Assembly: GCA_023213395.1 (NCBI GenBank)
Contig: CM041465.1
Span: 7,006,001-7,070,000 of the forward strand
Reading direction: 5' to 3'
DNA from: Cycas panzhihuaensis
Lineage: Eukaryota > Cycadophyta
Length of the DNA: 64,000 bases
The position numbers and the translations under genes are program-made. The notes below the pieces were generated by a model. It searched no databases and had not been told where the DNA came from. It was given only the letters and a program-made list of their open reading frames with translations. Of the stretch, positions 11,534 through 22,355 are shown piece after piece. Position 1 is the first letter of the stretch. Each line of letters begins with the position of its first letter.

Positions 11534-11861
11534 TGTTAAAACATTATAATATCTCCTCCATTTCTTCTTGTCTATGTAAACTCATGATTATAATGTATTA
11601 ATAGACCCTTTTATGTAATTAAATCATATTGGATAGTGAGGTCAGGTCCACCTCTTTTACCATTAAGCCATCCTATCACAATGCTTTGTAATCTTGGTGG
11701 ATGGCTATAAATATTGCCCTATACCTTTGTACTTGATATCAAATTTTGATGAATGTAGAAGCTCTACCCAAGAGAGAGCCTACATTGTGGTGAATTCACC
11801 TATACCATTGCTTATTTAGTTTCTTGATTTATTGAATGTTTAGATTATTATACTCAAATCA
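11534..11861 (+). repeat. R1 3' LTR
   Basis: It begins TGTTAAAACATT right after the R1 polypurine tract and ends near ..CAAATCA at 11861, where R3 RT sequence begins (exact end uncertain by a few bases). A TATA-like box (TATAAATA, 11706-11713) sits in the expected U3 position. The matching 5' LTR is not in the window. Confidence 0.8.
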
Positions 11862-12475
11862 GGCACATGTATTTAGATCTTGCTATTTTCTCACATTTTG
11901 CTAAGGTCATTTTTCAGCTGGCTTATTGCCTGTTCACTATTACCTCTTACTAGAATGTCATCCACAAAGATTATAAGATAAGTGACTTTATCTTAATGGT
12001 TCTTGATGAACAATGTTGAATCAATATCTTGGTAGTCACAAACCTCGTATCCAAGTTGCCTCATTCTTTCAGACAACTTGGCAAGCCAAGCATGAGGAGC
12101 TTATTTAAGGCCATACAAGGACTTTCTGAGCCTGCAAACCTTATGCCTTGACCTTTGATCTTATGTCCTTCTGGCTGTGCCATGTAAATTTCTTCTTCAA
12201 GATCTCCATTGAGAAACGTAGTCTTAATATCAAATTGGTGGATTTTCCAACTTTGTTGAGCATCCAAGGCCACAAGAGTTCTAATTGTAGACCACTTGGT
12301 TGTAGGTGCAAAGACTTCAGTGTAATTGATGTCTTCCCTTTGTGTAAATCCTTTAGCTACCAACCTTGCCTTATGTTTTTCAAGGGTGCCATCTGATCTA
12401 TATTTATTTTTGAACACCCCTTTTATTTTGAACTACTTTTCTGCCAAGTGGTAAATCAATAAGCTCCCATGTACC
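11862..12475 (-). pseudogene. R3 copia reverse transcriptase, truncated by R1
   Basis: The minus strand encodes the N-terminal half of a copia RT: 'KARLVAKGFTQRE', 'VFAPTTKWSTIRTLVAL', 'QFDIKTTFLNGDLEEEIYM', then in another frame 'HAWLAKLSERM' and the catalytic box FVDD at 11957-11968. The domain is cut right after the box at the R1 LTR boundary, so the thumb and RNase H should lie on the far side of R1, outside the window. Several frameshifts lie between 12061 and 12150. The Tyr of YVDD is Phe, a tolerated variant. Confidence 0.88.
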
Positions 12476-13830
12476 ATTCTTGATAAGAGATTGATACTCT
12501 TCATTTATGGCATTTCTCCAAACTATATGTTTTATAGCTTCCTAGTATGAGAGGGGCTCTTCATTAAGAGTAAGATGTAATTCTGCTGGTCTAAGCTCAG
12601 TATATAATAATTCTTGCATCATTGCTTTATGGGTACTTTGAGTGCTAATTTTGCCTACCTCATCTGGTCGTATATCCTTATTGATCTGGCAAGCTTGTCA
12701 AGATCCTTAAGTTAGGAATGTGGTCCTCATTTCCTCAACTTCTTGGTTCTCATCATGTTCATTAAAATGATTATTTTGTGAGGAGGATGTTGATGCACTT
12801 GAGGAAGATGGTCCTTCCACCATTGTTTTACCTTTGTCGACTAAAGGTGGAGAGGATGGTTCTTCTATAAAGGCTTTGCCTTTGTCAACTTTACTATCTT
12901 CAAAGGATGGTACTAGATGTGCACTCATTGGTTCAGAATCACAACTTGTATCCTCATATGCTTTATTATCAGCTTCCAATATTTGGAGTAATTTACATCT
13001 GTCCTCCTCCCCAAATTTTAGAATCTAAATATCATACTTGATAATATGATTATAGCAGTATGAGGATACTTTGGAGTCCAATTTAAGTAATTGATCCTCT
13101 ATGTCTACAAAAATAACATCTCTAGTAATAATGATTTTTTGTTATAAAGGTATAAAAACCTTATACCCTTTCTTATCCATAGGGTATCCAATAAAGATGC
13201 CTTTAAGTGCCCTTGGCTGGAGTTTATTTTGATCTACATCTAGAATGTAGGCATAACATATAGAGCCAAAAATTTTGAAGTAGTGCTTATTGGGGGCTTG
13301 TCCTGGCCACTTTTCATTAGGTGCTTATCCTTCCTTTGATGGGCTAATAACATTGATACAATGAACAACTTCCTAGATTGCTTCAGCCCATAGGTAGGCA
13401 GGTATATTTTTGTATACCAACATAGCTCAAGCCATGTTCATGATTATCCTGTTCATGTACTTGACAACTCCATTTTGCTATGGGGTACCTGCTACTATTG
13501 TTTGATGCTTGATGCCATTGTGTCAAAGGTAGCTTTCAAACTCATGTGAGGTATATTTTCCATCATTATTAGTTCAAAGATATTTGAGTTGATAACCTGA
13601 CTCTTTTTCATTGAGAGCTTTGAATTCTTTGAATACATGGAAGGCTTCATCTTTCTTAAGTAGAAAAGCTACCCATGCTTTTATAGTGAAATCATCAATG
13701 AAAGAGATATAATATAATTTACCCTTTAGTGAAGGAATGGGCATTGGTCCACACAGATCAGAGTGTACCAATTGTAATGAATGACTCAATTTCCACTAAC
13801 TTTTGGGAAAGGGTTATCGATGAGATTTAG
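12476..13830 (-). pseudogene. R3 copia integrase and linker, inactive
   Basis: Integrase core on the minus strand: 'VHSDLCGPMP' with the first Asp at 13757-13759, then 'DDFTIKAWVAF', 'LKEFK'-like and 'ESGYQLKYL'. The second catalytic motif is TNND instead of SDNG, and the Glu motif reads NGVVKYMNR, so Glu has become Lys. Two of the three catalytic positions are therefore altered. The C-terminal 'WPGQAPNKHYFKIFGS' and 'VIFVDIEDQ' follow, then a long Ser/Pro/Glu-rich linker open from 12979 to 12707. There are many stops. Confidence 0.87.
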
Positions 13831-14640
13831 AAATGATACAAGCTTCACATTTAAAGGGCTTAGAGGAGAACTTTGGAAGATTTAGAAGAGTGTTAGAAAG
13901 ACCTCTAAGTCTATCAATGTGAACATGGCTCATGCGAGTATACCAAAGAGCTTCTTTCAACAATGTTGGATGGGTCAAGATGGAATTAAATGTAAATTCT
14001 TCATCGGTACAAGGGCTTTGGGCACAATGGGCTTCATAAGATGGAGAGTCATTTAGTCAAAAGAGTTTGCCAAAGAGATGTCCAGTCAAGACCACTTGAT
14101 TAGTTGGAGGGTGAATGGCCTGAAGAGTTTGGTCATTTGCGGTTACACTCAGATCAAATCCATGAGAGACAAGTGTGGATAAGGAGAGTAGTTTTGTTTG
14201 AGATTGGGTATGTATAAGACATCAAACAAATGTAAAATCTTTTAAGCTTAGGAGTTTTAGGCAAATGTTACCAACTCCTTTAATAGGTTGTTGTGATTTA
14301 TCAGCCATGTGAATAACTCCTTGAACATTTGAGTCAAATGTTTGATATAGACTACGATTACACGTTATATGTTGAGTTGCTCTCGTGTCCATGATCCATT
14401 GTCCTTCGATTGAAGCCAAACTATTTGTAATTCTAATAGGACTTTACATTAGTAAAGGGAATTCACAAGTGATATATCCACATCATGCTTTAAAGTATCC
14501 TTTGGTTAGCCAATGGCATTTGATGTTAAAGATCCCTCAATTGTTTAAAAGTGTACTTATACAAAACTTGCACCACTAAAGGATTCTTCACAAGTTTCTT
14601 CAACATTGTGAGCTTCATGTTTTAGTTGGAACTTGGCTAA
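13831..14640 (-). pseudogene. R3 copia protease and pre-integrase module
   Basis: The protease active site reads WIMDTRATQHIT with Asp at 14387-14389; the usual Gly two residues on is Arg, which should inactivate it. Downstream 'CEACIISKSHR' (about 13820-13855) is the zinc-binding pre-integrase module, preceded by 'RMSHVHIDRLRGL'. Stops lie near 14220 and 14057. Confidence 0.85.
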
Positions 14641-15600
14641 CTTATAAGTGGTAGTTCTGCAGTCTTTTGCTAAGTGTCTTTTACGGTTACCCTGATCACA
14701 TATAATAGTTTAATTACTAGTCCCTAAAGAGGTACTAGTTTGGCCTAACTATCTTACTCTTTGTTGAGGTGGCCCTTGGCCTTGAGACTATCGAGGTTGT
14801 GATTGAGGGTTTGGTTGATCTTGTGGAAAATTTCCCATATTTCTTCCTCTTCTTCTTACTTAGTTATTTCCTCTACCATGAGAGTGACCTTGATTTTTTG
14901 TGTAGCAAACTTCTTCTTCTACCTTAAAGACTGCATCTAGAAGAGAGTTAGAGATTACAAAGTTGGTATCAAAGGTCTTGTCAAATTCTATGAACTTCTT
15001 GGCAAGTACTTCGAAGTTAAGTGTCTTCAATGTTTTACTAGATTGAAGACTTCTATTCAAGTTTTTATAATTGAGGACATGTAAACATGATTAGATCAAG
15101 AATGCCCAAGTGATATATTGGGTCTTAAAATCTTTATCAATTACCTATTTTATTGGTCGAAGGAGATTTATTGTCTCATGAGCTTGTCCCTTTTACATTT
15201 TTAATTTGTTTATTTTCAAAACAAGATGAATAAATTCTAAATCTGATTTGGCATCAAAGTTCTTCTTGAGAACTTCAAGGACCTTCCAGGCTGTATCATG
15301 TTGCACTTCGTTAATCAAGTTATACAAGGAGTGATCAGTGACTAACAGAATTCCTACACGAATGTTTTCATCATCTATCTCCCATCGTAGTTTGGCTGCA
15401 ACATCTGTAGGAGCTGTTGAGGTAGATCCACCAGAAGAAGGTGTTGTAGTTGTTGTTGGTATGATGGGTGTAGGGTGCAAGTGGGCTCTCTAAAGGCCTT
15501 CATACTTTGCAACATTTTAAACTTTGGTGTACCATAAATCCTAATTTTCTTTGCCTTTCAATATATAGTTGATATTTTGCTTGAATTAAGATGACATGGT
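14641..15600 (-). pseudogene. R3 copia gag, broken
   Basis: Gag on the minus strand begins near 15600 with a degraded N-terminus ('NINYILKGKEN', then frame-shifted 'WDLWYTKV'). It continues open from 15480 to 15193 with a Thr/Ser-rich insert, 'AKLRWEIDDENIRVGILL' and 'TAWKVLEVLKKNFDAKSD', and from 15060 to 14860 with 'LEVLAKKFIEF'-like and Arg/Gly-rich sequence. One zinc-knuckle remnant (CDQGNRKRHLAKDC) lies near 14670-14710. Gln-to-stop changes are frequent. Confidence 0.82.
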
Positions 15601-17534
15601 GATAATAAATAAGTAGAAGAGATGATAGAAGTATGTGCCAATGATACGTGTGGCTAATACACCTAGCACAATAGGGATGTAGAAATGAATGCTATGATGA
15701 GAAGCAAGCAACGATTAAGTATTTTTAATAACTATGAAAAATGAGTATAAGTAATGATACAAGAACGAGACCTAATGTAGAGTTGGCAAAGAGTGGTGAT
15801 GTGTCATGCCGCTAACCTCTCACTTATATCTAAATGTAGGTGAGGTTTTGATGCATAAGGCTTCTAGTATACGATTAAGGCCTTCACCCTCGATACTCGC
15901 ACCTGCGTTTGGTGATGAAATCCAAGTTATAGTGGAGCCCAGGTACTCCCAGTCCTTATCCAGTTTACTAGTGAGCAGCTATATACCTCCTCCAAAGAGT
16001 CAAATAGTACGTGCGTATCCCACAACTATGATAGATATTGGATAGGGTTAATTTTAATCTTGCATTAAGGTTTTCTATTTTCTTGGGTGATTATTAGGAT
16101 TATCTTTGATTGGAGGCCATAGGTATGGCTAACCTGTCCCTCCACCACTATTCCAGCTAAGACCAAACCCAGTATGAAACTCACACCTCCCTTAGGGCTT
16201 GGACTTCGGCTAACTGTGGTCTACTTAAACCAAGGTGAGTGTGTACACAAGTCAAGAACTGGTAGTATAGATTGCACAAATGAGATTCATTTTAGGAATA
16301 ATGTAAGTCGTTTCTAAAAAACTGAAAACTAAAATAGAAAGTTGCCAAATGTGCTTGCTTGCTTTTCATCCTTACTTTGTTGTTGTTACTACTTTTGTGA
16401 TAATTTATGCTATGTGTGCAAATAGAAAAATCATCTTAAATTTAGCAAGAGAACTAGATGTTGCTTCTGATCCAAGGTTTCCCTTGCTTTAGTACAATGT
16501 TTCCAAATATATTTTTGGAAATTTTAATACAAAAGCCATAATGGGCTAAAACGTGAATCAACTTGCCACTAAAATACTAATATTTCTAAATCTATATGCA
16601 TGTTATTTTGCCTCATTTTATGATTTTTTCATAAAATTTATAAATAATGATAAATAGACATAAATTTCTAAAAATTACAAATATGAAGGCCTAAATGATA
16701 AAATCTGAATTTATGGAGAAAGGAAAAAGTGTTTACAATGTCATTTCTAATAGATTAGTAAAGTTAGATTTTTGAAAAGGCATAAAAATTTTCTACACGA
16801 AAAAGCACAAAAGCAAGATCCTACCAGATCCACTATCTCAGAATTTGAACTTCAATATGTCAAAAGTTATGTTTTGACACGTAAATCAAATTTACCTTCT
16901 ATACCATCTCCAAAATTAGATAAATAATTATCCAAAATGCCCTCGCAATGTCCTTTATGGGGTTGAGTAGGCAAATTCAGCAACCGTAAGAAAACATCAT
17001 AGATCTCACTAACCAGTGGATGAAATTTAATAAGATTTATCTTAAAATGATCTTAAGACATAAATTTGCCAGATCCCTTAATGAAACTTTTATATTTATA
17101 GCTTATAATTAAAGGATTTCATTTGGAAAAGTCCCTTAAATCACTTATCCATAAATTTTACCCTTTTGTCTCAGCTAAAACTCATTGTTGTAGGCTGAAT
17201 CTAAAGTTTCTCTAGAAGATAAAAATGATCCTCTAGTCAAGGCAACCTTGCATGCCAAATTTCATCAAAATTTGAGATGGTAAAAATTTTCATGAAATTG
17301 TAGGCCTTTAATGCTTCCGGGACTGTTTCGGCAACTGAATGGCTTCAAAAACCTATATTCTTCACCTCTAAATTTTTGCACACATAGAGAAATCAACAAC
17401 ATATAAATTACTATAATTTTAAGCTCTCAAAATGTAAAAAAATTATAAATACACTCTCAATACTTCACATTAAAGGTGAAGGAGAGGCAAAATGACTCCA
17501 TGCAAGTGGAATGGAGTGAATAGATTCCTTTCTA
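15601..17534 (-). other. R3 leader, about 1.9 kb, noncoding
   Basis: This lies between the PBS at 17535 and the R3 gag. No protein family is recognisable on either strand. The open frame at 15806-16045 lacks any domain signature. The section 15780-16260 is more GC-rich than its surroundings. A leader this long is unusual, and the stretch may hold an older unrecognised insertion. Confidence 0.5.
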
Positions 17535-17546
17535 GCTCTGATACTA
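17535..17546 (-). other. R3 primer-binding site
   Basis: The minus strand reads TAGTATCAGAGC, one base off the initiator tRNA-Met site, two bases after the TG/CA end of the LTR at 17549. Confidence 0.75.
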
Positions 17547-17548
17547 GA

Positions 17549-17826
17549 TGGAGGAAGGATGGATCTAGGGAATAAATCACTCACATACACACAATGGAAA
17601 TGGAGAATGAAAAAGAGATGAAACAAGATATGAGAGCAAGCTTGGAGTTGAGAATGAATAATGACTCCCTCCTTGAGATTTTGCCTTTTATTATTGAGGG
17701 TGAGCATTAGGATTAGGATTTTTTCACCTAATGACATGAACCCAAAATTACATCTAAATGCACATAAAATTCATTTCTTTAAGAGACTAGGTCACATAAT
17801 TAATCTACACAAATGACCTTAATACA
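17549..17826 (-). repeat. R3 5' LTR (candidate)
   Basis: This is about 278 bp, starting TG next to the PBS and ending ..AATACA where R4 gag coding sequence takes over. An AATAATAAAAGG box on the minus strand is TATA-like. The right boundary is inferred from where gag homology begins; the partner LTR is outside the window. Confidence 0.6.
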
Positions 17827-18130
17827 TTAACCTCTTTAATTACAAAGTGTCCCATGCTTCCTTAGTCTTATATACCTCACAAACCCTTAGAAAGGTGTGC
17901 TCTTCTATGGTATAAAAAATCAAAGCTAGGGCTTCATTGTCTTTCTTTACATACTCCTTAAATGTTTATTTTTCTACTTTAGTTATATTTTAACCAAGTG
18001 CTATATAACTTGTCTTCATAATGTCCCATATATCTTTAGTAATAGGGATGAGTCTCATCCTCCTAATCTAATTTAAGAAATTCAATCCATCAAATTTAGG
18101 AATGATCATGTTACCAAAACTATCATCCAT
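17827..18130 (-). pseudogene. R4 copia-type gag N-terminus, truncated by R3
   Basis: About 100 codons read on the minus strand from the ATG at 18130: MDDSFGNMIIPKFDGLNFLN, 'RRMRLIPITKDIWDIM', 'FKEYVKKDNEALALIF' and 'VYKTKEAWDTL'. This is the conserved plant gag (UBN2-like) N-terminal region. Stops replace the Trp after 'LNFLN' and several Gln or Trp positions. The fragment ends abruptly at the R3 LTR, which suggests R3 inserted here. Confidence 0.75.
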
Positions 18131-19690
18131 TATATTTTAAAATAAAGTTTTATTTAAATATTTCCCAAGGTATAGGTTTCCTAAGTAAAATTTTGAAATA
18201 ATGTATCCTATTCCCTAAGAAGGTTACTAGGCTTTAAGTTTATGGGTCTCCAAGGAAGCCTTCAACTACTATTCTATCTAATTATACTTGCCCATAAGTG
18301 AAAAATTATAGACCTAATATATTGGTATATGAGTACTAGGCTCTATATACCTCAATACGTAAGCTATAAAGAAGGTACAAGACCTCCTTGATGTATTTAT
18401 CCACCTATGTTAGACTTATGCCTAGTGACAAATCTAGTGGTCATGGTTTTATAAACCAAGACACTCACCCCCCTAGGTCTAGCTTGGTCTCTGAACTCCA
18501 AAATAGAAAGATTTACTCCACCTTAGCCTTCCACTTAACACACCTAATAGATAATGATGTTCCTTATTTAATATGAGTAGCCCAAGGGCATGTGCGTGGT
18601 GGTAACTCTAGGGGTCCTAATCTTTCCCCTTGTAAGGCTGAATAATAGGGTTTTTTTTTAGAAGTTTATCTTGTTTAATGTGAAAGTATATTTTATTTAT
18701 GGTCTTATTTAGCAAATAAGATTCCTTCTTAATTAATAAATGAAAGTAACTTAACAAGAAAATGAAATAAATCTCTTTAAATGAATTAAATATAAGATAA
18801 ATAACCCTTTTTGAATGAAATAAATATGAACCAATAAGCTTTTAAAGTGATACAAATGAACTATAAAAATAATATAAAATGTAAAGAAATAAGAGAGCCT
18901 TTTAAATGAGCTTTCAAGATGTAATAAGATGCACTATAGGTGAGCTTTTAAATGTAATAAAGGAACCTTGGTTGATCTTTAAAAATAAACTTAAATAAAG
19001 AGGCAAGTTAATCAACAAATGAGCTAGGTGAGCCTAATATGAGCTTCAAAATAAAGATGAATAAACTAAAAATAAATTAAAGTGTAAATGAGTTTTTAGG
19101 ATGCAACAAATGCACTTTATATGAGCCTTTTAAGGTGCAAAATAATAGCCTTAAATGCACTTTAAAATATGCTTTAAAATAATGTAAATTGACCCTTAAA
19201 TGAGTTAAACAAGCTTGATATGAGCTTTAAAATAAAATAAATGAGATAGAAAATGAAATAGAAGCTTTAAAATAAAATGATTTAGGGTTTATAAGGTACC
19301 TATATATGAAATGGGATCCAAATATCGTCTTCTCCTTCAAGAGGCCAAATTTCATTAAAAACTACAAAAAATCAAATGTGAGCCTAAAAAAATCAAGTGA
19401 AATTAGTCAAAGATCGATTAATATCTTAATAAAATATAAATATGCTTGAGTGGAATAATTAAATAGCTCAAAAATGATAAAAAAATGTTTAAAATTAGGT
19501 CAAATAGAAGGGCTAATTTTAACAATCTGAAACTCCTATAAAATAGCTTTAGATCAGAGTGAAAATAACTTCAATACGTAGATTAATGAACCAGCTTTCC
19601 AATGAATCCAACCATTCAAAAAATAAACTTTTAGATCAAAAGTTATAATTAAAATAGTGAAGTCACCTCTTTATGGAAAAAAAATTGAAA
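18131..19690 (-). other. R4 leader, related in reverse complement to 1-1460
   Basis: Noncoding. The section 18150-18660 matches 930-1400 in reverse complement with clear blocks (for example GGGGTGAGTG and CCTTGCAAGGGG versus CCTTACAAGGGG). The remainder consists of many short, diverged runs of a motif like AAATGAGCTTTTAAA spread over 18700-19300, giving a low-complexity, minisatellite-like texture. No coding frame is seen. Confidence 0.65.
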
Positions 19691-19897
19691 AAAAGTGGGG
19701 GGTAGGGGTTAAGCATCTTTCAGTTAAAGCCCCTAGTCACTAAGAGGGCTTAAAAGACTAGGCACTAGACAACAAAGAGGGCTAACAAATCTCAAACTTT
19801 ATGAAAAGTAATTAAATCCTTTTAAAAACTAAATTTATTAAAATTAACCTATGAAATTTTAAATTTGACCCTCTTTTGAACAAAAAACTAGGTTATA
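19691..19897. other. Flank between R4 leader and R5
   Basis: No gene is seen. A phrase GAGGGCTAAC occurs here (about 19777) and again beyond R5 (about 24966), suggesting both belonged to one sequence before R5 inserted. Confidence 0.4.
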
Positions 19898-20127
19898 TGT
19901 TGGAATATTAGTAATGCACATTTTTTATATCCCACATAAAAGTGGGTCCCACACTCACTATCATATCGTGTATTATAAATACACATGTTATGTATCATAT
20001 GAAACGATCTAATATAATATTTTTATTATGGAGTTAATACAATTTGAGGTACCTTAAGGGTATCGTTCAATCCTGAGGTGGTTTATTTATTTTGCAAATA
20101 TTATTTTTGGGTAGATTCAATTTATTA
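19898..20127 (+). repeat. R5 5' LTR
   Basis: It starts TGTTGGAATATTAG and is related to the LTRs of R6 (20988-21212, 23807-24032, opposite strand) and to the R5 3' LTR at 24708. The block GAGGTACCTTAAGGGTA is shared by all. A primer site follows at 20131. The 3' end is uncertain by about 3 bp because the expected CA is mutated. Confidence 0.87.
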
Positions 20128-20130
20128 ATA

Positions 20131-20142
20131 AGGTATCAGAGC
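20131..20142 (+). other. R5 primer-binding site
   Basis: AGGTATCAGAGC, one base from the initiator tRNA-Met site, lies directly after the LTR. Confidence 0.85.
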
Positions 20143-20477
20143 TAGGTTGAGTCAAAACCTCGCTGGAAGAATTTTGTTTGTTGCAGGTTTACCATCATTA
20201 AAGAATTAGGTTTACCAATTTGCTTATGTATTTGTGAAGGTGAAGATTTTGTATTTGGATCATTTGTGGGGTCATGGTTACATCCTTGTTATTGTTCATT
20301 ATTCCGTTCATGGTGAGGGATCATTCTATTTGTAGTAGATCATTGGAATAGCTTTACCTTTATACTTTAAACCCCCTACTCATCTAAGTCACCTCTGTTG
20401 ATACTTTATATTTAGTGCTTAGCTGTGTGCCAAACCCTGCCTATGGTGTCCATTATATGGTACTCCAAACCCTGCCT
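20143..20477 (+). other. R5 leader, noncoding
   Basis: No coding frame is recognised. It ends where sequence related to R6 gag appears in the wrong orientation. Confidence 0.5.
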
Positions 20478-20940
20478 TTCTTCTTAAGTTTTTTCTTCTC
20501 TTCTTCATCCTTAGGAATATCATATCCATTAGTAACAAATTTGCACAAACCTCTAATTATAAAAAAAACATCTCATTTTAATTGTCTAAAAGAAATAGTT
20601 TGCTCCATCACACTTAGGTATCAGAAGATGTGAATCCCTTAAGTAATATTTATTTATCTCATGAATATATATGACCATGTCATTCTCTTCTATGATTAAA
20701 TTGTTCCTCCCAATAACATGCCCTTTTCTATAGCTCAGGTATTTCCATCAAATAACTTGACCTCCTATCAATTTGTGATCACTAGTACCTTGATAATAGT
20801 TGTCCATAAACATGGCCTTTCCTTATCCATCAATCATATTCAAATAGGTAACTTGTCACCTCTTCTTGCCAATAAAAAAAACTTTCTCAAGTAAAAACAC
20901 ACTCTAAAGAGCACCACATTGCCTTATGTCACCCACCTGC
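20478..20940 (-). pseudogene. Inverted gag/leader segment inside R5
   Basis: Although R5 runs on the plus strand, 20478-20700 encodes on the minus strand the same gag N-terminal region as R6 ('LIPKCDGANYFF', 'TIKMRCFF', 'GYDIPKDEEE'-like). The stretch to about 20935 resembles the reverse complement of the leader before the R6 gag ATG. The sequence then returns to plus orientation at 20941-20987 (start of the second ORF). The simplest reading is an in-place inversion of the leader/gag part of R5. A separate truncated insertion is the alternative. Confidence 0.65.
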
Positions 20941-20987
20941 CTATTAATGGTTATGATACAGGTAAAATAAATGAAGAAAGTATTATC

Positions 20988-21212
20988 TGTTGGAAAATAG
21001 AACCTGTAATAAGATATTCGCAAATAGAAACAAACACCTGCACATGATCAAACAGTACCCTTAAGGTACCTCCATTGTATTAACAAAACATCATTACAAC
21101 ATCATATAATATGATACACTATGTTGTGTATTTATAATACATGTCAATATAGTGAGAGCGGAATCCATTTGCATGTGGGATAAACCAAATGTGCATTATC
21201 AATATTCCAACA
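20988..21212 (-). repeat. R6 3' LTR
   Basis: Partner of 23807-24032. It is followed at 21213-21224 by the minus-strand polypurine tract ATTAAGGGGGAG, which ends at its boundary. Confidence 0.93.
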
Positions 21213-21235
21213 CTCCCCCTTAATGCATATTTGGG

Positions 21236-21910
21236 TCATTTGTATTTGCAACGCCTTGTCCTTAGAAATATCTTAAAGATGATGTCTTCAACTTGATCAT
21301 TGTCTTCAATCTTGTAGTAATGTCTTTGATGTAGAATAATGTATTCATCTTGATTTTCATCTTCAATTCTGTATTGATGCCTCTGTAAGATGATGTTCTC
21401 AACTTGTTTTCTATCTTCAATCCTATAGTGATGATATTGATGTAGCAGCTCTAACAAGTACAAATCTTGATTCTTCATTGTGGCTGGTCTAGTCTAATTG
21501 TGATGAAGATCTTGTAAGTAACCATATTTAAACATAACTTGTTTATCATCATTGTCCTGTATAAGTTCTTGATCACCATGTACAACAGTGATTTCTTCAT
21601 CCTTTGGAGCAAAATCTTGATCAACTTGCATACTCTTTGAATTAATGCTCAAAGTAGGAGCATCATTTAGACTTGAATCAATACAAGACTCATCCTTTAT
21701 GGGATCATTAGATTCACATTCAATTTTTCTTGAAATAATGGTGTCATCTATATAAACCTTTATCAACTCATCACTTTCAACATCTTCATCAGTAGTTGTG
21801 GTCTCATCAATATATTCAACCATCGTTTCTTTACATTCAGTAGAAATTTCATTAGTACTCATACATTCTTCATCTTGACATGTTATCAGTGTTGATGATA
21901 TTTTCTTCAT
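21236..21910 (-). CDS. R6 second ORF: acidic protein with 19-residue repeats
   Basis: Two open stretches lie nearly end to end on the minus strand: 21910-21494 (138 codons) and 21478-21236 (80 codons), separated by one or two stops. The first part is strongly acidic (ETTTTDEDVESDELIKVYID). The second holds three tandem copies of a roughly 19-residue unit of the form H-x-Y-[RK]-IED-x-x-QxExII (HHYRIEDRKQVENII, HQYRIEDENQDEYII, HYYKIEDNDQVEDII). I recognise no catalytic motif. It lies where gag C-terminus or protease would be expected. A homologous ORF in R5 (24100-24680) shares the layout, arguing it was a real product. Function unknown. Confidence 0.6.
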
Positions 21911-21962
21911 TCATTGTACCTATACCATAACCATAACTAATGTTAATTTCCTTTTCAATCAT

Positions 21963-22355
21963 TCATTGTGTCTCTTTAGGAGTTTGTTTAAATGATTCCC
22001 TTAGAAAATCCCAAGCTTCTTTAGTAGTACTTGCATGTAGAATCATAGGAATGACAAAATGGTATTCGGAAGGAAGATCAACCTTGTTGAATGTAGCACA
22101 AATCATAATAAATGCCTTTTTATCTTTCTTCTCAAGCATTTCTTTTTCTTCTTCATCCTTAGGGATATCATATTCATCAGTAACAATCTTCCACAAACCT
22201 CTAGCTATGAATAAACATCTCATTTTAATTGTCCAAAAGAAGTAGTTTTCACCATTACACTTAGGTATTGGAAGAAACAAATCCCTTAGGCAGTATTCAT
22301 TTATTTTAGGAATATACATAACTACATCATTATCCTCCATGATTGTAAATGCCAT
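21963..22355 (-). CDS. R6 gag-like protein, 130 codons
   Basis: An open frame starts at the ATG read from 22355 (MAFTIMEDNDVVMYIPKINE). It has the plant copia gag N-terminal pattern: 'KCNGENYFFWTIKMRCLF', 'GLWKIVTDEYDIP', 'KDKKAFIMICATF' and 'ASTTKEAWDFLRESF'. It ends at a stop at 21963, beyond which the frame continues in sense ('MIEKEINISYGYGIGT') toward the acidic ORF. The original product was probably one longer Gag-like protein. No zinc knuckle is visible. It could help package element RNA into particles made by autonomous relatives. Confidence 0.75.
   Translation of the reverse strand: MAFTIMEDNDVVMYIPKINEYCLRDLFLPIPKCNGENYFFWTIKMRCLFIARGLWKIVTDEYDIPKDEEEKEMLEKKDKKAFIMICATFNKVDLPSEYHFVIPMILHASTTKEAWDFLRESFKQTPKETQ

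Noticed and set aside
15806-16045. Plus-strand open frame of 79 codons in the R3 leader
   Set aside because: It is antisense to the element, short, and has no recognisable motif or conserved partner elsewhere in the window.
17465-17737. Minus-strand open frame of 90 codons across the R3 PBS and LTR
   Set aside because: It spans the LTR/PBS boundary and has no domain features; it is chance coding in a regulatory region.
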